A DNA stretch of 21,045 bases from an uncultured Lachnospiraceae bacterium (GTDB lineage Bacteria > Bacillota > Clostridia > Lachnospirales > Lachnospiraceae). Where the stretch lies: positions 1 to 21,045 of the forward strand of contig CAMWUU010000012.1 of the NCBI GenBank assembly GCA_947177515.1, given 5' to 3'. Every line of letters starts with the position of its first letter. The stretch's first letter is position 1. A program made the translations under genes and the position numbers. Of the stretch, positions 1 through 7,390 are shown in pieces. The notes below the pieces were generated by a model. It was not told the DNA's origin, did not search any database, and saw only the letters and a list, made by a program, of their open reading frames with translations.

Positions 1-9
1 TGTTTTCTT

Positions 10-26
10 GGTTTGTTTCACAAACC
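10..26. repeat. Short perfect hairpin at the left edge
   Basis: GGTTTGT (10-16) and ACAAACC (20-26) form a perfect 7-bp inverted repeat with a 3-base loop. It lies directly downstream of the minus-strand genes and overlaps the stop codon of the small reading frame at 26-142. There is no T-run on either side, so an intrinsic terminator is not well supported. A second inverted repeat (36-44 with 75-83) and a third (86-92 with 99-105) lie just beside it. Confidence 0.4.
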
Positions 27-142
27 TATTCCTGCCTTGACCGGAAATTTTTGCACCCTTCCCCTTTTGCATCCCCGGTCAAGTCCCTGCCACAGACATG
101 GCAGGTGCTTCGCCAAAAAAGCGGGGACACAATCCCATCCAT
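26..142 (-). CDS. Possible small CxxC (zinc-ribbon-like) protein, 38 aa
   Basis: A 38-codon minus-strand frame begins with ATG at 142, four bases after the stop of the TOPRIM gene, and ends with TAG at 26-28. Its middle contains CHVCGRDL, a CxxC knuckle, and a third Cys follows at residue 30. The tight spacing suggests it is the last gene of the decayed operon, or the tail of a longer protein joined by frameshift. There is no good ribosome binding site in front of this ATG; a GGGGGA run lies about 17 bases upstream. I do not recognise the family. It could be a chance frame, but the Cys pair and the close packing argue mildly for coding. Confidence 0.35.
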   Translation of the reverse strand: MDGIVSPLFWRSTCHVCGRDLTGDAKGEGCKNFRSRQE

Positions 143-146
143 ACCA

Positions 147-1187
147 TTAAGGATATTCCATCCCCCTTGTATTTTCCAGACATTCTTTTTCCCTTTCTTC
201 CATTCCCAAAAACATCATCAAGTCCTCATTGAAGTCTTTCCCCTGTGGGGTCTGGATATAAACCTGATATCCCGCTTTTCGGAACGCTTCAGCGGACAGT
301 TTTGCCTGCACCTGCCCATGGTTGCGCGGTTGTCCTTTTGCATCCCTGCCATCCATATCATTATCATAACAGAATACGATCTCCCGGATTTCTGGATGGA
401 GTTTTAAGTAGCGGGCAAGTGCCTTATCTGACAGGCACCCTTCTGCAACCCGGTGGTCTTCCTGCCAGTCCATACCGTACCGCTTACAGAGCGTGGCATG
501 GCTCATGGCATCAATCGGGGCTTCAAACTCATATACCCGGTGGGAACGGCCTTCCATACAGAACCCATACGCTTTGTCAGAGTTCTTCACATCCTGCCGG
601 AAATGGCTATCCCTGCTTGGCGCACGGAGCGCGCAGTAGCGTGGCTTCCCGTTTTCATCAAAACCCACGAAGGCACAATTCTTAAAAACATATCCGCTTT
701 TCTGTGTAATGGCTTGGTAGATTTTCCCCTGCTTCATCATCTCCCTGACTACACTGCCATCAATGCCGCGCGTCTTTGTCAGGTAGGCAAAGGTCTGGTG
801 TCATTCCCTGTCTTTTTCTGGTAGAACCAACTCCCCTTTCTGTTTTTTCTCCACCATCGGTACAAGATGTTCTGTCTGTTCGTAGGCGCGGCAGCCAAGG
901 ATGAATTCCACCGCGCCCTTAAAATCCGCAATGCCCATATATTCCTGCACAAACTGGATGATGTTCCCGGACTTCCCGCCCGTGAATTGGTAATATCCCC
1001 GCCCATGCTTGAACAGGTACAGCCCGCCACTGTGTTTTACATGGACAGTATTTTTATCACCTTTCTCAATCTCATAGCCGTGCTTTACGGCAAAATCAAT
1101 CAGGTTCGTGTCAAAGACCCATTTCATCTGTTCCTCCGTAAAGGGCATTTGGCATTTACGGTTGCCTGTACATTGACGTTGTTCCAT
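147..1187 (-). pseudogene. CHC2-like/DUF3991 plus TOPRIM protein of a conjugative element, broken by an in-frame TGA
   Basis: A single minus-strand frame runs from 1187 to 147, interrupted only by TGA at 801-803. The N-terminal 128 residues (VDTNLIDFAVKHGYEI-like start, a GLYLFKHGRGYYQF zinc-finger-like stretch, GGKSGNIIQFV) match primase-like proteins carried by Firmicutes integrative elements. After the TGA the same frame continues (TFAYLTKTRGID, then MMKQGKIYQ) and holds a TOPRIM-like CYDNDMDG motif. Such proteins are thought to act in element replication or primase-type functions. The start at 1187 is chosen because GGAGGGGGACAG precedes that ATG; the longer frame from 1241 has no such site. 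The product would be about 346 residues if the stop were a sense codon. Other genes here, including the SWIM and first DUF4132 genes, use TGA as their real stop, so recoding is unlikely and a nonsense mutation is the simplest reading. Confidence 0.75.
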
Positions 1188-1339
1188 TCTGTCCCCCTCC
1201 AAGCAAAGCAAAAATTTTCCCTTATATACAAGGCACACCATACAGTGCTGGGGGTTGCCAAAACTACGAAATCATTCTTCTTTATGGCAAGGCATATCAT
1301 CCTGCCTCGCTTGATATCCCATCGCCACATTGAATTTTC

Positions 1340-1909
1340 CTACCGTTCCATTTCCCCATCCTCTATGTAATCACAGATATCTTTAAGGGCTTTTTCCGGG
1401 GCACAGGGGAGGAAAGTGTAATTTTTAAAATCCCCCAAAACTTTCCGAATTTCTTCCGGGGGGTTTTGTCCTGAAACAATGTCATGTTCCCAAAAACTGG
1501 TTGCGTAATCATAACCACTCTCCCCATACGTTTCCCCCAAAAACTGGCACACTATTTCTGGCATCCCTGTATCGTCAGGGCTGATACAACCGTATTGGGT
1601 TAGGTAAGAGATTTCTGTCAATTCGTCATGGGATTGCCTATCGAACTCCAATAGCACAATGCAAAGGTTTCCGTTTGCCCTTGCCTGCAAAACCCTCGGC
1701 AGGAGGATAGTCCCGCTGTTTTCCCCACCCTTTCCCAAAGGGTCTTCCCCATATACTTCCAACACACATTTATGCAGGGCATTCAGTATGCTTTTTGCAT
1801 ACACTTTTTCCTCGGTCTGGTAATCCCCCTGTAATTGTGTTTCACGGATTTTTGTAAGCACATTCTGGTTGATGTGGTCAATATATGAATTTATTTTATC
1901 TCTGCCCAT
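1340..1909 (-). CDS. Hypothetical protein of a conjugative-element remnant, 189 aa
   Basis: An intact frame starts with ATG at 1909, preceded by GGAGGAAGGGGA, and ends at 1340. The protein is acidic and soluble-looking, with no signal peptide or membrane segment. It contains a hydrophobic strand-like core (GNLCIVLLEFDR) and the stretch TEISYLTQYGCISPDD. I do not recognise the family. The start overlaps the inferred end of the preceding (upstream) frameshifted gene, which is typical of tightly packed element operons. A spacer of about 150 bases separates it from the broken TOPRIM gene downstream. It is the one gene in this block with no visible lesion. Confidence 0.6.
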   Translation of the reverse strand: MGRDKINSYIDHINQNVLTKIRETQLQGDYQTEEKVYAKSILNALHKCVLEVYGEDPLGKGGENSGTILLPRVLQARANGNLCIVLLEFDRQSHDELTEISYLTQYGCISPDDTGMPEIVCQFLGETYGESGYDYATSFWEHDIVSGQNPPEEIRKVLGDFKNYTFLPCAPEKALKDICDYIEDGEMER

Positions 1910-2422
1910 TCCCCTTCCTCCTGTAATTTTTCCATTTCCCGCACCTGTTGTGCCTCTTCGCAGTGATCCCCCGCATCCCTTCAGCTAACACACACTCTGC
2001 TTTGCGGAGGATGCTGTGCAGTTCCTTTTCCCCCGACCCGTTTTCCATCCCCGCCTGCAGTACAAGGGCATAGATTTTCTGCATCTCCCCCACCGTGAAA
2101 AGCGGGCTGGCATCCCAAATAGCTTCTCGCGGGATACCGCCCATTCATACGCCCTATGGTCGGGAACCCGTTCCTTCGAATTGTCCTGGTTCAGCATGAA
2201 GCATTCCAACCCATGCTGGATCGCCTTTTTTGTATCTAATGGATCGGTCAGTAACAAATCGTCTTCCGTATACCCATACCCATGGAGCCGTTCCTTGTCA
2301 ATCAGCTTTATGCAATCATCCACTTGCAATTCCACGGCATCCGCCAGGAACATCCTGCGCCCTCCCAGAACCGACCTGGTCAACTGTTCCGGATCTTCCA
2401 CCCCATAACGGATTTTTTCCAC
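1891..2422 (-). pseudogene. Conjugative-element hypothetical protein with two single-base deletions
   Basis: The gene opens with GTG at 2422, 12 bases after the preceding stop, and reads normally for about 100 residues (FLADAVELQVDDCIKLIDKE, then DHRAYEWAVSRE). The sensible protein then continues in a second frame from about 2110 (SPLFTVGEMQKIYALVLQAG), and in a third frame from about 1968 (EEAQQVREMEKLQEEGEW, ending at TAA 1891-1893). Both shifts are in the direction of one lost base. The second fits loss of one G from the G-run complementary to 1968-1972. Restoring one base at each place gives exactly 178 codons, ending in a 4-base-type overlap with the ATG at 1909. I do not recognise the domain. 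Both long DUF4132 genes in the same sequence are clean, which argues against general sequencing error. Confidence 0.6.
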
Positions 2423-2434
2423 CTTCCCATATTC

Positions 2435-3124
2435 CTATATGATGGACTGCCAATCTTTTTCATATTCCCGGAAACCAAATGTCCGGTATCTTAGCCGGTT
2501 CTGGAAGATGGCATCCACCCAGACAGGGGTGGTGGAATGGGTACTGAGGTAGTCTAAATGCTTCTGGTAATCAATTTCAAGGATGTTCCCCCTTACCATA
2601 TCCCCTTCCACATCCTGCCCCTGTAGTTCCATCCAGAATGCCCTTGGGGTTCCCATTTGAGTTCCAGTAATTATGTGGGCTGACCTTCTCCATATATACC
2701 TGTCCCTCCTTAAAACAATGGGTTCCCCCACGGCGGGTAAGCCAGAAAAAATACTTGGGGCTTTCCCATCCTTTGCGGCGGTCAGGGTTTCCCTGTCATA
2801 CCTAAAGTCTGTCTGGTAATATTCCGTGTTATGTTCCATGATTTTTTGCAGGGTTTTTATCACATCCACATCCCGGAAACAGGCACAGAACCTTGGGTGG
2901 TAGCCCCTCGCCCGCAGGCTTTCCTTAACCTGTGCCATGACTTCTTCTTTTGTGCCACGGCAGCTCCTCCCATTCAACCGCCGCTGCTTTACAAAATCCC
3001 TGCCCCGGTCGGTCTTATAAAGCCGCAGCTTGCCGTTGTCCGGGAGGATGAAGTTTGTCCTCCCTTTCATCCCCGCATCTATCACGAGCAGCCCCAAAAC
3101 CAGCCCGGTAAGGCTATCCAGCAC
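2435..3124 (-). pseudogene. Conjugative-element hypothetical protein, probably damaged by compensating frameshifts
   Basis: A 229-codon frame runs from GTG at 3124 to TAG at 2435. It is basic in the first half (KTDRGRDFVKQRRLNGR) and ends with NRLRYRTFGFREYEKDWQS. Between about 2715 and 2648 the annotated frame reads an implausible Arg/Ile-rich stretch. In that interval the neighbouring frame reads KEGQVYMEKVSPHNYWNSNG, which looks much more like protein. One lost A near 2714 and one extra C in the run complementary to 2647-2650 would explain it. No ribosome binding site supports GTG 3124, and the frame is open upstream to a stop about 15 codons earlier, so the true N-terminus may be missing. 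The family is not recognised. Confidence 0.45.
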
Positions 3125-3421
3125 TTCTGAAGTCCTATTATAGCTGCATCATCAACGTAAAACTGGCAGTTCAGAAAACCGTTGCGCTTTACATAATCTT
3201 TCAGTATGGTTTTCTGAGATGTACTGTGTAAAGGGTGGTTTCACCATCCAAATACACATTGGCTGGGCGCTTCGTTCTCTTTGCCGGCTCTCTGCTAAGG
3301 GCGCACTTACTCACCACCTGCCGGAGCCGATAGTGGTACTGCCTGACGGCAGCCGTGCGCCCTCTAGGGCGGTTATGCTGGTGCATTGCTTGCCACTACT
3401 ATTAGCGCCTATAAATAAGGG
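3125..3421. other. Gene-free spacer between the element remnant and the plus-strand block
   Basis: About 300 bases without a convincing gene. Frames of 60-70 codons exist on both strands but have no ribosome binding site and are Arg/Pro- or Leu-rich in a way typical of chance frames. The stretch from about 3260 to 3410 is richer in G and C than the flanks. It contains a compact palindrome, CGCCCT-CT-AGGGCG (about 3358-3371), and a smaller ACGGC/GCCGT repeat next to it. It may be a junction or end of the lost element, but no attachment-site repeat could be paired with it inside this window. Confidence 0.4.
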
Positions 3422-3450
3422 TTGAATGTCATTCGCTTTGGTGGTATACT
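3422..3450 (+). promoter_or_regulatory. Sigma-A-type promoter for the small acidic gene
   Basis: TTGAAT (3422-3427) and TATACT (3445-3450) are separated by exactly 17 bases. The -10 box ends about 45 bases before the ATG at 3496. This is the best promoter on the left side of the plus-strand block and marks where this transcription unit begins. Confidence 0.6.
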
Positions 3451-3495
3451 TAGCTTGTGGCAAATCGACAAATCGGTATTTGGAGGATAGACATT

Positions 3496-3786
3496 ATGAT
3501 TACAGTTGACGATGTCAAACAGATAAGCCAGAAAATATCTTTGGAAAATGGTATATCGGATGATAATCTAAGTGAAGATGTATCTGAAATTGTGTACCGT
3601 ATAGATGTGTTCGAATGCGATGATACTTCGATTATTGACCGACATATAGATATCGAATATTCTTTCGGCGATTTCTACGAAGTTCATGAAGATAACCCCT
3701 TATTCCAATTTATTTGTACATTGTGCAACCTATCATTAGCACAAGAGAAGGAAGAAATTATCCTTTATCAAAATGATGAAGAATAA
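3496..3786 (+). CDS. Small acidic hypothetical protein, 96 aa
   Basis: The ATG at 3496 has GGAGG at 3482-3486, nine bases upstream, so it is preferred over the in-frame start at 3457. The protein is strongly acidic (many Asp/Glu, for example SDDNLSEDVSEIV and DEE at the end), with no membrane segment. It has a predicted strand/helix mix and one CTLCNL stretch near the C-terminus. I recognise no domain. It has its own promoter and lies upstream of the regulator, separated by about 160 bases that carry a further promoter candidate. It could be a small immunity-like or anti-type protein, but nothing in the sequence shows that. Confidence 0.6.
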   Translation: MITVDDVKQISQKISLENGISDDNLSEDVSEIVYRIDVFECDDTSIIDRHIDIEYSFGDFYEVHEDNPLFQFICTLCNLSLAQEKEEIILYQNDEE

Positions 3787-3834
3787 TATAAATTCAATTT
3801 GTAGGGGGATTTCATCTTTTGGGTGAAATTCTCC

Positions 3835-3863
3835 TTGACAAATATTCTTTTGCCATCTACTTT
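3835..3863 (+). promoter_or_regulatory. Candidate promoter for the winged-helix regulator
   Basis: A perfect TTGACA (3835-3840) is followed after 17 bases by TACTTT (3858-3863), a weak -10. It lies about 85 bases before the regulator ATG. An imperfect hairpin (GATTTCATC with GGGTGAAATTC, about 3808-3830) sits immediately upstream and may end the preceding transcript or bind a regulator. Confidence 0.4.
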
Positions 3864-3920
3864 GAAAGCAAACAACAGGAAACCGCTGCTTGACTTTTTT
3901 ACTATCAAGATGAAAATATT

Positions 3921-3940
3921 TTCCTGTACACAAACAGGAA
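3921..3940 (+). promoter_or_regulatory. Hairpin covering the regulator's ribosome binding site
   Basis: TTCCTGT (3921-3927) and ACAGGAA (3934-3940) are perfect 7-bp arms around a 6-base loop. The right arm contains the AGGAA that serves as ribosome binding site for the ATG at 3950. Folding of the mRNA would therefore hide the site, which suggests low or conditional translation of the regulator. Confidence 0.45.
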
Positions 3941-3949
3941 GAAAAAAAC

Positions 3950-4486
3950 ATGACAGATAAAATTATGGAGTGTATTACAAACCCTGTAAAATGTAAATTG
4001 TTACTTGAAATATATTCGCAAGGTCAAGCCACCGCAAAGCATTTATCAGATACTTTTGTTGATATTCCACAAGCTACTTTATATTGTAATTTGAAAAAGA
4101 TGTTGAGCGACGGCATGTTAAAAGTAATTGGCGAAACACAAATACGCGGCACAGTAGAAAAAACGTATGCGCTTACCTTTAATTTCAATATAGATTTTGA
4201 TGCAATATTAACTGAAAATTCGGGAACTCTTTATATTCACGTACTTACACAATATTTTCTTGGCTTTGCAAAACAATTTCTGGAATACTGCAAATCTCCG
4301 AACATAAATATTAAAAATGATATGTCTGGATTCCCTCTTTCATACATTTATTTATCCAAAAAATTGAATGAACTTATGAAAAGCATTTCAAGCGTAATCC
4401 ATGCTGCGGAAAAGAACGAACCAAAAGTAGGGCGAAAATTACGGATGATTGGGCTAATGGTTTCTCCACCAGAAAATTCAAAATGA
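3950..4486 (+). CDS. Winged helix-turn-helix transcriptional regulator, 178 aa
   Basis: The first 75 or so residues form an ArsR/PadR-like winged helix: ITNPVKCKLLLEIY (first helix), ATAKHLSDTF-IPQATLYCNL (helix-turn-helix), KKMLSDGMLKVIGE (end of recognition helix and wing), then a YALTF strand. The C-terminal 90 residues are mostly helical, with YIHVLTQYFLGFAKQFLEY, and probably serve for dimerisation or effector sensing. AGGAAG at 3936-3941 supports the ATG at 3950. The gene is followed by a small terminator-like hairpin and then the exporter operon, whose promoter carries a perfect palindrome. This arrangement points to local repression or activation of that operon. The inducer is unknown. 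The winged-helix call is firm, the subfamily is not. Confidence 0.75.
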   Translation: MTDKIMECITNPVKCKLLLEIYSQGQATAKHLSDTFVDIPQATLYCNLKKMLSDGMLKVIGETQIRGTVEKTYALTFNFNIDFDAILTENSGTLYIHVLTQYFLGFAKQFLEYCKSPNINIKNDMSGFPLSYIYLSKKLNELMKSISSVIHAAEKNEPKVGRKLRMIGLMVSPPENSK

Positions 4487-4499
4487 ATGATTATCCACT

Positions 4500-4523
4500 T
4501 CCCTAAAAAGGGAGTAAATTTTT
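4500..4523 (+). terminator. Weak intrinsic terminator after the regulator
   Basis: TCCCT (4500-4504) and AGGGA (4509-4513) form a 5-bp stem with an AAAA loop, followed by a TTTTT run at 4519-4523. The short stem makes this a weak terminator, so some read-through into the exporter operon is possible. Confidence 0.4.
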
Positions 4524-4524
4524 A

Positions 4525-4553
4525 TTGACTTTATATTATCATTATGATAATAT
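4525..4553 (+). promoter_or_regulatory. Exporter operon promoter overlapped by a perfect 21-bp palindrome
   Basis: TTGACT (4525-4530), a 17-base spacer and TAATAT (4548-4553) make a near-consensus sigma-A promoter. ATATTATCA (4533-4541) and TGATAATAT (4545-4553) are perfect 9-bp arms around TTA. They fill the spacer and cover the whole -10 box. A dimeric repressor bound here would block RNA polymerase. The winged-helix protein encoded immediately upstream is the obvious candidate. Confidence 0.75.
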
Positions 4554-4617
4554 TATCTATATGAGAATATTCAGGTCGCATTGTACTCAAAATAATAAAA
4601 TAGAAAGGAGCTTTTTT

Positions 4618-4824
4618 ATGAGCAAAAAACAAAAGGGCATTATGATTATCCTCACTTTAGTTACGCTGATTGGCGTACTGGCAGCACTTTCCTTTCTGCC
4701 GGACACAATACCTCTGCACTTTGGAGTAACAGGCACAGGTAACGTCGCAAGCAAATACTGCCTACTGATTTTCGTACCTGTTCCGGCTATCCTGTATTGG
4801 GCAATTTGCCGCAAGATCAAATAA
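4618..4824 (+). CDS. Small DUF1648-like membrane protein, 68 aa
   Basis: The start at 4618 has AGAAAGGAG seven bases upstream; the longer frame from a TTG at 4525 would begin inside the promoter and is rejected. The protein has two hydrophobic segments (about residues 8-25 and 47-63) flanking IPLHFGVTGTGNVASKY, which resembles the DUF1648 signature (IPxHFG...SK) found at the N-terminus of SdpI-type immunity and permease-associated proteins. Typical DUF1648 proteins are at least twice as long, so this is a minimal or truncated version. It is the first gene of the operon, 14 bases before the ABC ATPase, and may be an accessory membrane component or immunity peptide. The latter is inference. Confidence 0.65.
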   Translation: MSKKQKGIMIILTLVTLIGVLAALSFLPDTIPLHFGVTGTGNVASKYCLLIFVPVPAILYWAICRKIK

Positions 4825-4838
4825 TAAGGGGGAATACT

Positions 4839-5564
4839 ATGCAAGCAGTATTGGAAATCAAGAATTTTACAAAAGAATATTCGCAAGGAAAAAAAGCGGT
4901 TGATAACCTTTCCCTATCCGTTATGCCCGGAGAAATTCATGGCTTTATCGGGCATAACGGAGCTGGAAAAACAACAACTATCCGGGCTGTTGTTGGTGTT
5001 ATGGGCTTCAATAAGGGAGAAATTTTAATAGATGGACATTCTGCAAAAAACGAACCTGTTAAATGCAAACTGTTGACAGCATATATTCCCGACAACCCGG
5101 ATTTATACGACTATATAACAGGTATTCAATATCTGAATTATATGGCGGATATGTTTTCCGTTAATAGGAAACATCGAGAAGAACGGATAAAAAAGTATGC
5201 GGAGCTTTTCGGTATCACTGACAGTTTGGGAAATTTGGTTAGTTCTTATTCTCATGGTATGAAACAAAAGCTGGCGCTAATAGGGGCTTTTTTACATAAG
5301 CCGAAGCTACTTGTGTTAGACGAACCCTTTGTGGGACTTGACCCCGAAGCGGCTTTTCATCTGAAACAAATTATGCGGGACTTGTGCAGTCAAGGAAGTG
5401 CTATATTTTTTTCTACCCATGTTTTGGACGTGGCAGAAAAGTTATGTGACAAGATTTCTATTATCAAACAGGGAAATTTGATTATAAGCGGGAGCACGGA
5501 AGCGGTGCGCGGTTCCGGGAGCCTTGAAGATGTTTTCATGGAGGTTGTGGAAAATGAAAAATAG
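4839..5564 (+). CDS. ABC transporter ATP-binding protein, 241 aa
   Basis: The nucleotide-binding subunit of an exporter-type ABC transporter. All motifs are present: Walker A GHNGAGKTT (residues 38-46), ABC signature SHGMKQK (138-144), Walker B LLVLDEP (157-163) with catalytic Glu162, D-loop GLD and switch His194 (STH). The length is normal for the family. The start at 4839 follows AAGGGGGA. The gene overlaps the permease by 11 bases, implying translational coupling, and the pair most likely forms one exporter of the antimicrobial-resistance or bacteriocin-immunity type. The substrate cannot be told from sequence. Confidence 0.93.
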   Translation: MQAVLEIKNFTKEYSQGKKAVDNLSLSVMPGEIHGFIGHNGAGKTTTIRAVVGVMGFNKGEILIDGHSAKNEPVKCKLLTAYIPDNPDLYDYITGIQYLNYMADMFSVNRKHREERIKKYAELFGITDSLGNLVSSYSHGMKQKLALIGAFLHKPKLLVLDEPFVGLDPEAAFHLKQIMRDLCSQGSAIFFSTHVLDVAEKLCDKISIIKQGNLIISGSTEAVRGSGSLEDVFMEVVENEK

Positions 5565-7134
5565 ATATTTACTTCTTTTGAAAATGCAGCTTTATAATTT
5601 TTTTGGCATTAACTGCATACTCAATTCCCACAGCAAAAAAGAAAAACAGCGTAGCATGGCCTTAGGAGGGCTTGTAATCTTCATTATTGGACTAATGATT
5701 GTTTACAGTACAACTATCAGCATGAGTATTGCGAGTATGGGGGCTGTAAATATTCTGCCGACAATTTCCGCACTGATATGCTCTTTAATTACATTGATAT
5801 TAACTTTCCTAAAAAGCTCTGGTGTACTTACTGGGCTGCGTGATTACGATATGGTTATGTCGCTTCCAGTGAAAAATTCAGAAGTGGTTTTAAGCCGATT
5901 AACAATGGTTTATTTAACCAACCTCTTAATAAGCATTATTGTAGTACTTCCCTCTGTCGTAATTTTTGGGATAAATGCAGAAATGGGGATTTCTGGAAAC
6001 ATTATGTTTCTTCTTTCCTTTTTCTTTCTGCCTGTAATTCCTATGATTATTTCTTTGGGGCTTGGTGTTTTGATTTCTGCCATTTCTTCCCGATCAAAAC
6101 ACAAAAATATTTTTTCACTGGCATTAAGTACACTTATTGTATTGCTAATAGTGGCAGCTTCTACCAAGGCGCAGAGCATGAATACTGATGAAATTTTGAA
6201 TATTGGAATTTTGTTTTCTAACATAACAAATGAGATCTATCCCCCGGCTGCGCTTATTTCAAAAGCAGTTGAACAACAAAACTGGCTGTACTTTTTAGTT
6301 TTTGTCGGAATGTCCATTTTAATCAGTGTCATTTTTGTAGGGACAGTAACTCATTTTTACCAGAAGATAAATACAGCTACATTTAACCATTCTGCTACTA
6401 AATTTGAGGGGAAAATTTTACAAGTTTCCTCTCCACTTAAAGCAATGTATAAACGGGAATTTGAGCGATACTTTTCCTGTACAATTTACGCACTTAATTC
6501 AACGATTGGAATGGTGTTGTTACTTGTTGTAACTCTGCTGCTCCTGTTTATTAGCCCCGAAGCATTGGAACAGCAAAGCAACATAATCGGTCTTAGTCAA
6601 ATGCTGCGACAGATACTTCCGATGGTTATTGCGGTATTTATTACTATGACCTCTACCGCTTCTGCGTCCTTGTCCTTAGAGGGTAAAAATCGTTGGATAA
6701 TGTGTTCTGTACCTGTACGAGCCATTGATATATTCAACTCTAAAATAGCGGTCAATCTAACTGTAATCTGCCCTTTTGTGCTGATAAGCGCTGTTTTGTT
6801 AGGCTTCAAAATGGGAATTTCACTAAAGCAAGCTATTTTGTTATGTATCGTTCCAACGGTCTATGCCTGTTTCATATCCATTTTAGGAATGTATATGAAT
6901 TTAAAATTTCCAAAATATGACTGGACGAGTGAGTATTATGCGGTCAAGGGTGGTGCAATTTCTGTTCTGGCAACAATGGGAGTAGGTATGTTAAGCAGCT
7001 TAATACCCCTGTTTGTTTGCATAGTTTTCCAGAATATTAGTACTTTGATAATGGTGGCAACTTCTATTTTGTTATTGGTATTTTCTATTATACTATATAG
7101 GCAGCTACAACAGTATCAGCTTTATGAGATATGA
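5554..7134 (+). CDS. ABC transporter permease, large multi-pass, 526 aa
   Basis: The ATG at 5554 lies inside the end of the ATPase gene and gives MKNRYLLLLKMQLYNFFGIN, a typical cytoplasmic start for this permease type. About 12 hydrophobic segments are spread over the length, in two sets separated by a loop near residues 290-310 (LKAMYKREFERYF). The size fits the family of putative ABC permeases of more than 500 residues that pair with one ATPase (PF16949-like). The stop TGA at 7132 is followed by non-coding sequence. It forms the membrane channel of the exporter with the ATPase gene just upstream. The family call rests on topology and context more than on a single motif. Confidence 0.8.
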   Translation: MKNRYLLLLKMQLYNFFGINCILNSHSKKEKQRSMALGGLVIFIIGLMIVYSTTISMSIASMGAVNILPTISALICSLITLILTFLKSSGVLTGLRDYDMVMSLPVKNSEVVLSRLTMVYLTNLLISIIVVLPSVVIFGINAEMGISGNIMFLLSFFFLPVIPMIISLGLGVLISAISSRSKHKNIFSLALSTLIVLLIVAASTKAQSMNTDEILNIGILFSNITNEIYPPAALISKAVEQQNWLYFLVFVGMSILISVIFVGTVTHFYQKINTATFNHSATKFEGKILQVSSPLKAMYKREFERYFSCTIYALNSTIGMVLLLVVTLLLLFISPEALEQQSNIIGLSQMLRQILPMVIAVFITMTSTASASLSLEGKNRWIMCSVPVRAIDIFNSKIAVNLTVICPFVLISAVLLGFKMGISLKQAILLCIVPTVYACFISILGMYMNLKFPKYDWTSEYYAVKGGAISVLATMGVGMLSSLIPLFVCIVFQNISTLIMVATSILLLVFSIILYRQLQQYQLYEI

Positions 7135-7169
7135 AAAAAGCAGTCTACAGGATAAAATATTTAAGTAAA

Positions 7170-7390
7170 TATCAAGCAATACAAAACAGAAAATACTGAT
7201 GTTGCAAAAAATCCGTTAACGCAGGAGAAATCGAAAATTACTTCACATTTTCCTTTGCTTCAATATCACATTATTTACAAAGGTTAGAAGAAAGTGAACT
7301 AGTCATTTCAAAGCGAAACGGATATTATTGGTAATACAACTTATATACGGAAGCTATTGAAGAAGTTTATTAGTGGCGTATAAACCTAAT
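7170..7390 (+). pseudogene. ArsR-family repressor remnant
   Basis: From 7218 a plus-strand frame reads NAGEIENYFTFSFASISHYL then QRLEESELVISKRNGYYW, matching the helix-turn-helix and wing of ArsR/SdpR-type repressors. TAA at 7332 interrupts it, the same frame goes on YNLYTEAIEEVY, then TAG. Upstream, QKILMLQK in another frame fits the first helix of the fold, so a frameshift lies near 7210. At least two stop codons and one frameshift make this a relic. It is intriguing beside a DUF1648-like gene, because ArsR and DUF1648 proteins pair in sdpR/sdpI-type operons; this may be what is left of such a pair. Confidence 0.65.

Noticed and set aside
801..803. TGA as a recoded sense codon (Trp or selenocysteine)
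   Set aside because: Several intact genes in the window end in TGA with sequence stopping sensibly there, and no selenocysteine-type hairpin is seen after 801.
3201..3425. Overlapping 60-70 codon frames on both strands in the spacer
   Set aside because: No ribosome binding sites, no domain, and composition fits chance frames in a GC-rich stretch.
4525..4617. Upstream TTG start for the DUF1648-like protein
   Set aside because: The TTG is the -35 box of the operon promoter and the extension spans the operator; the ATG at 4618 has a good ribosome binding site.
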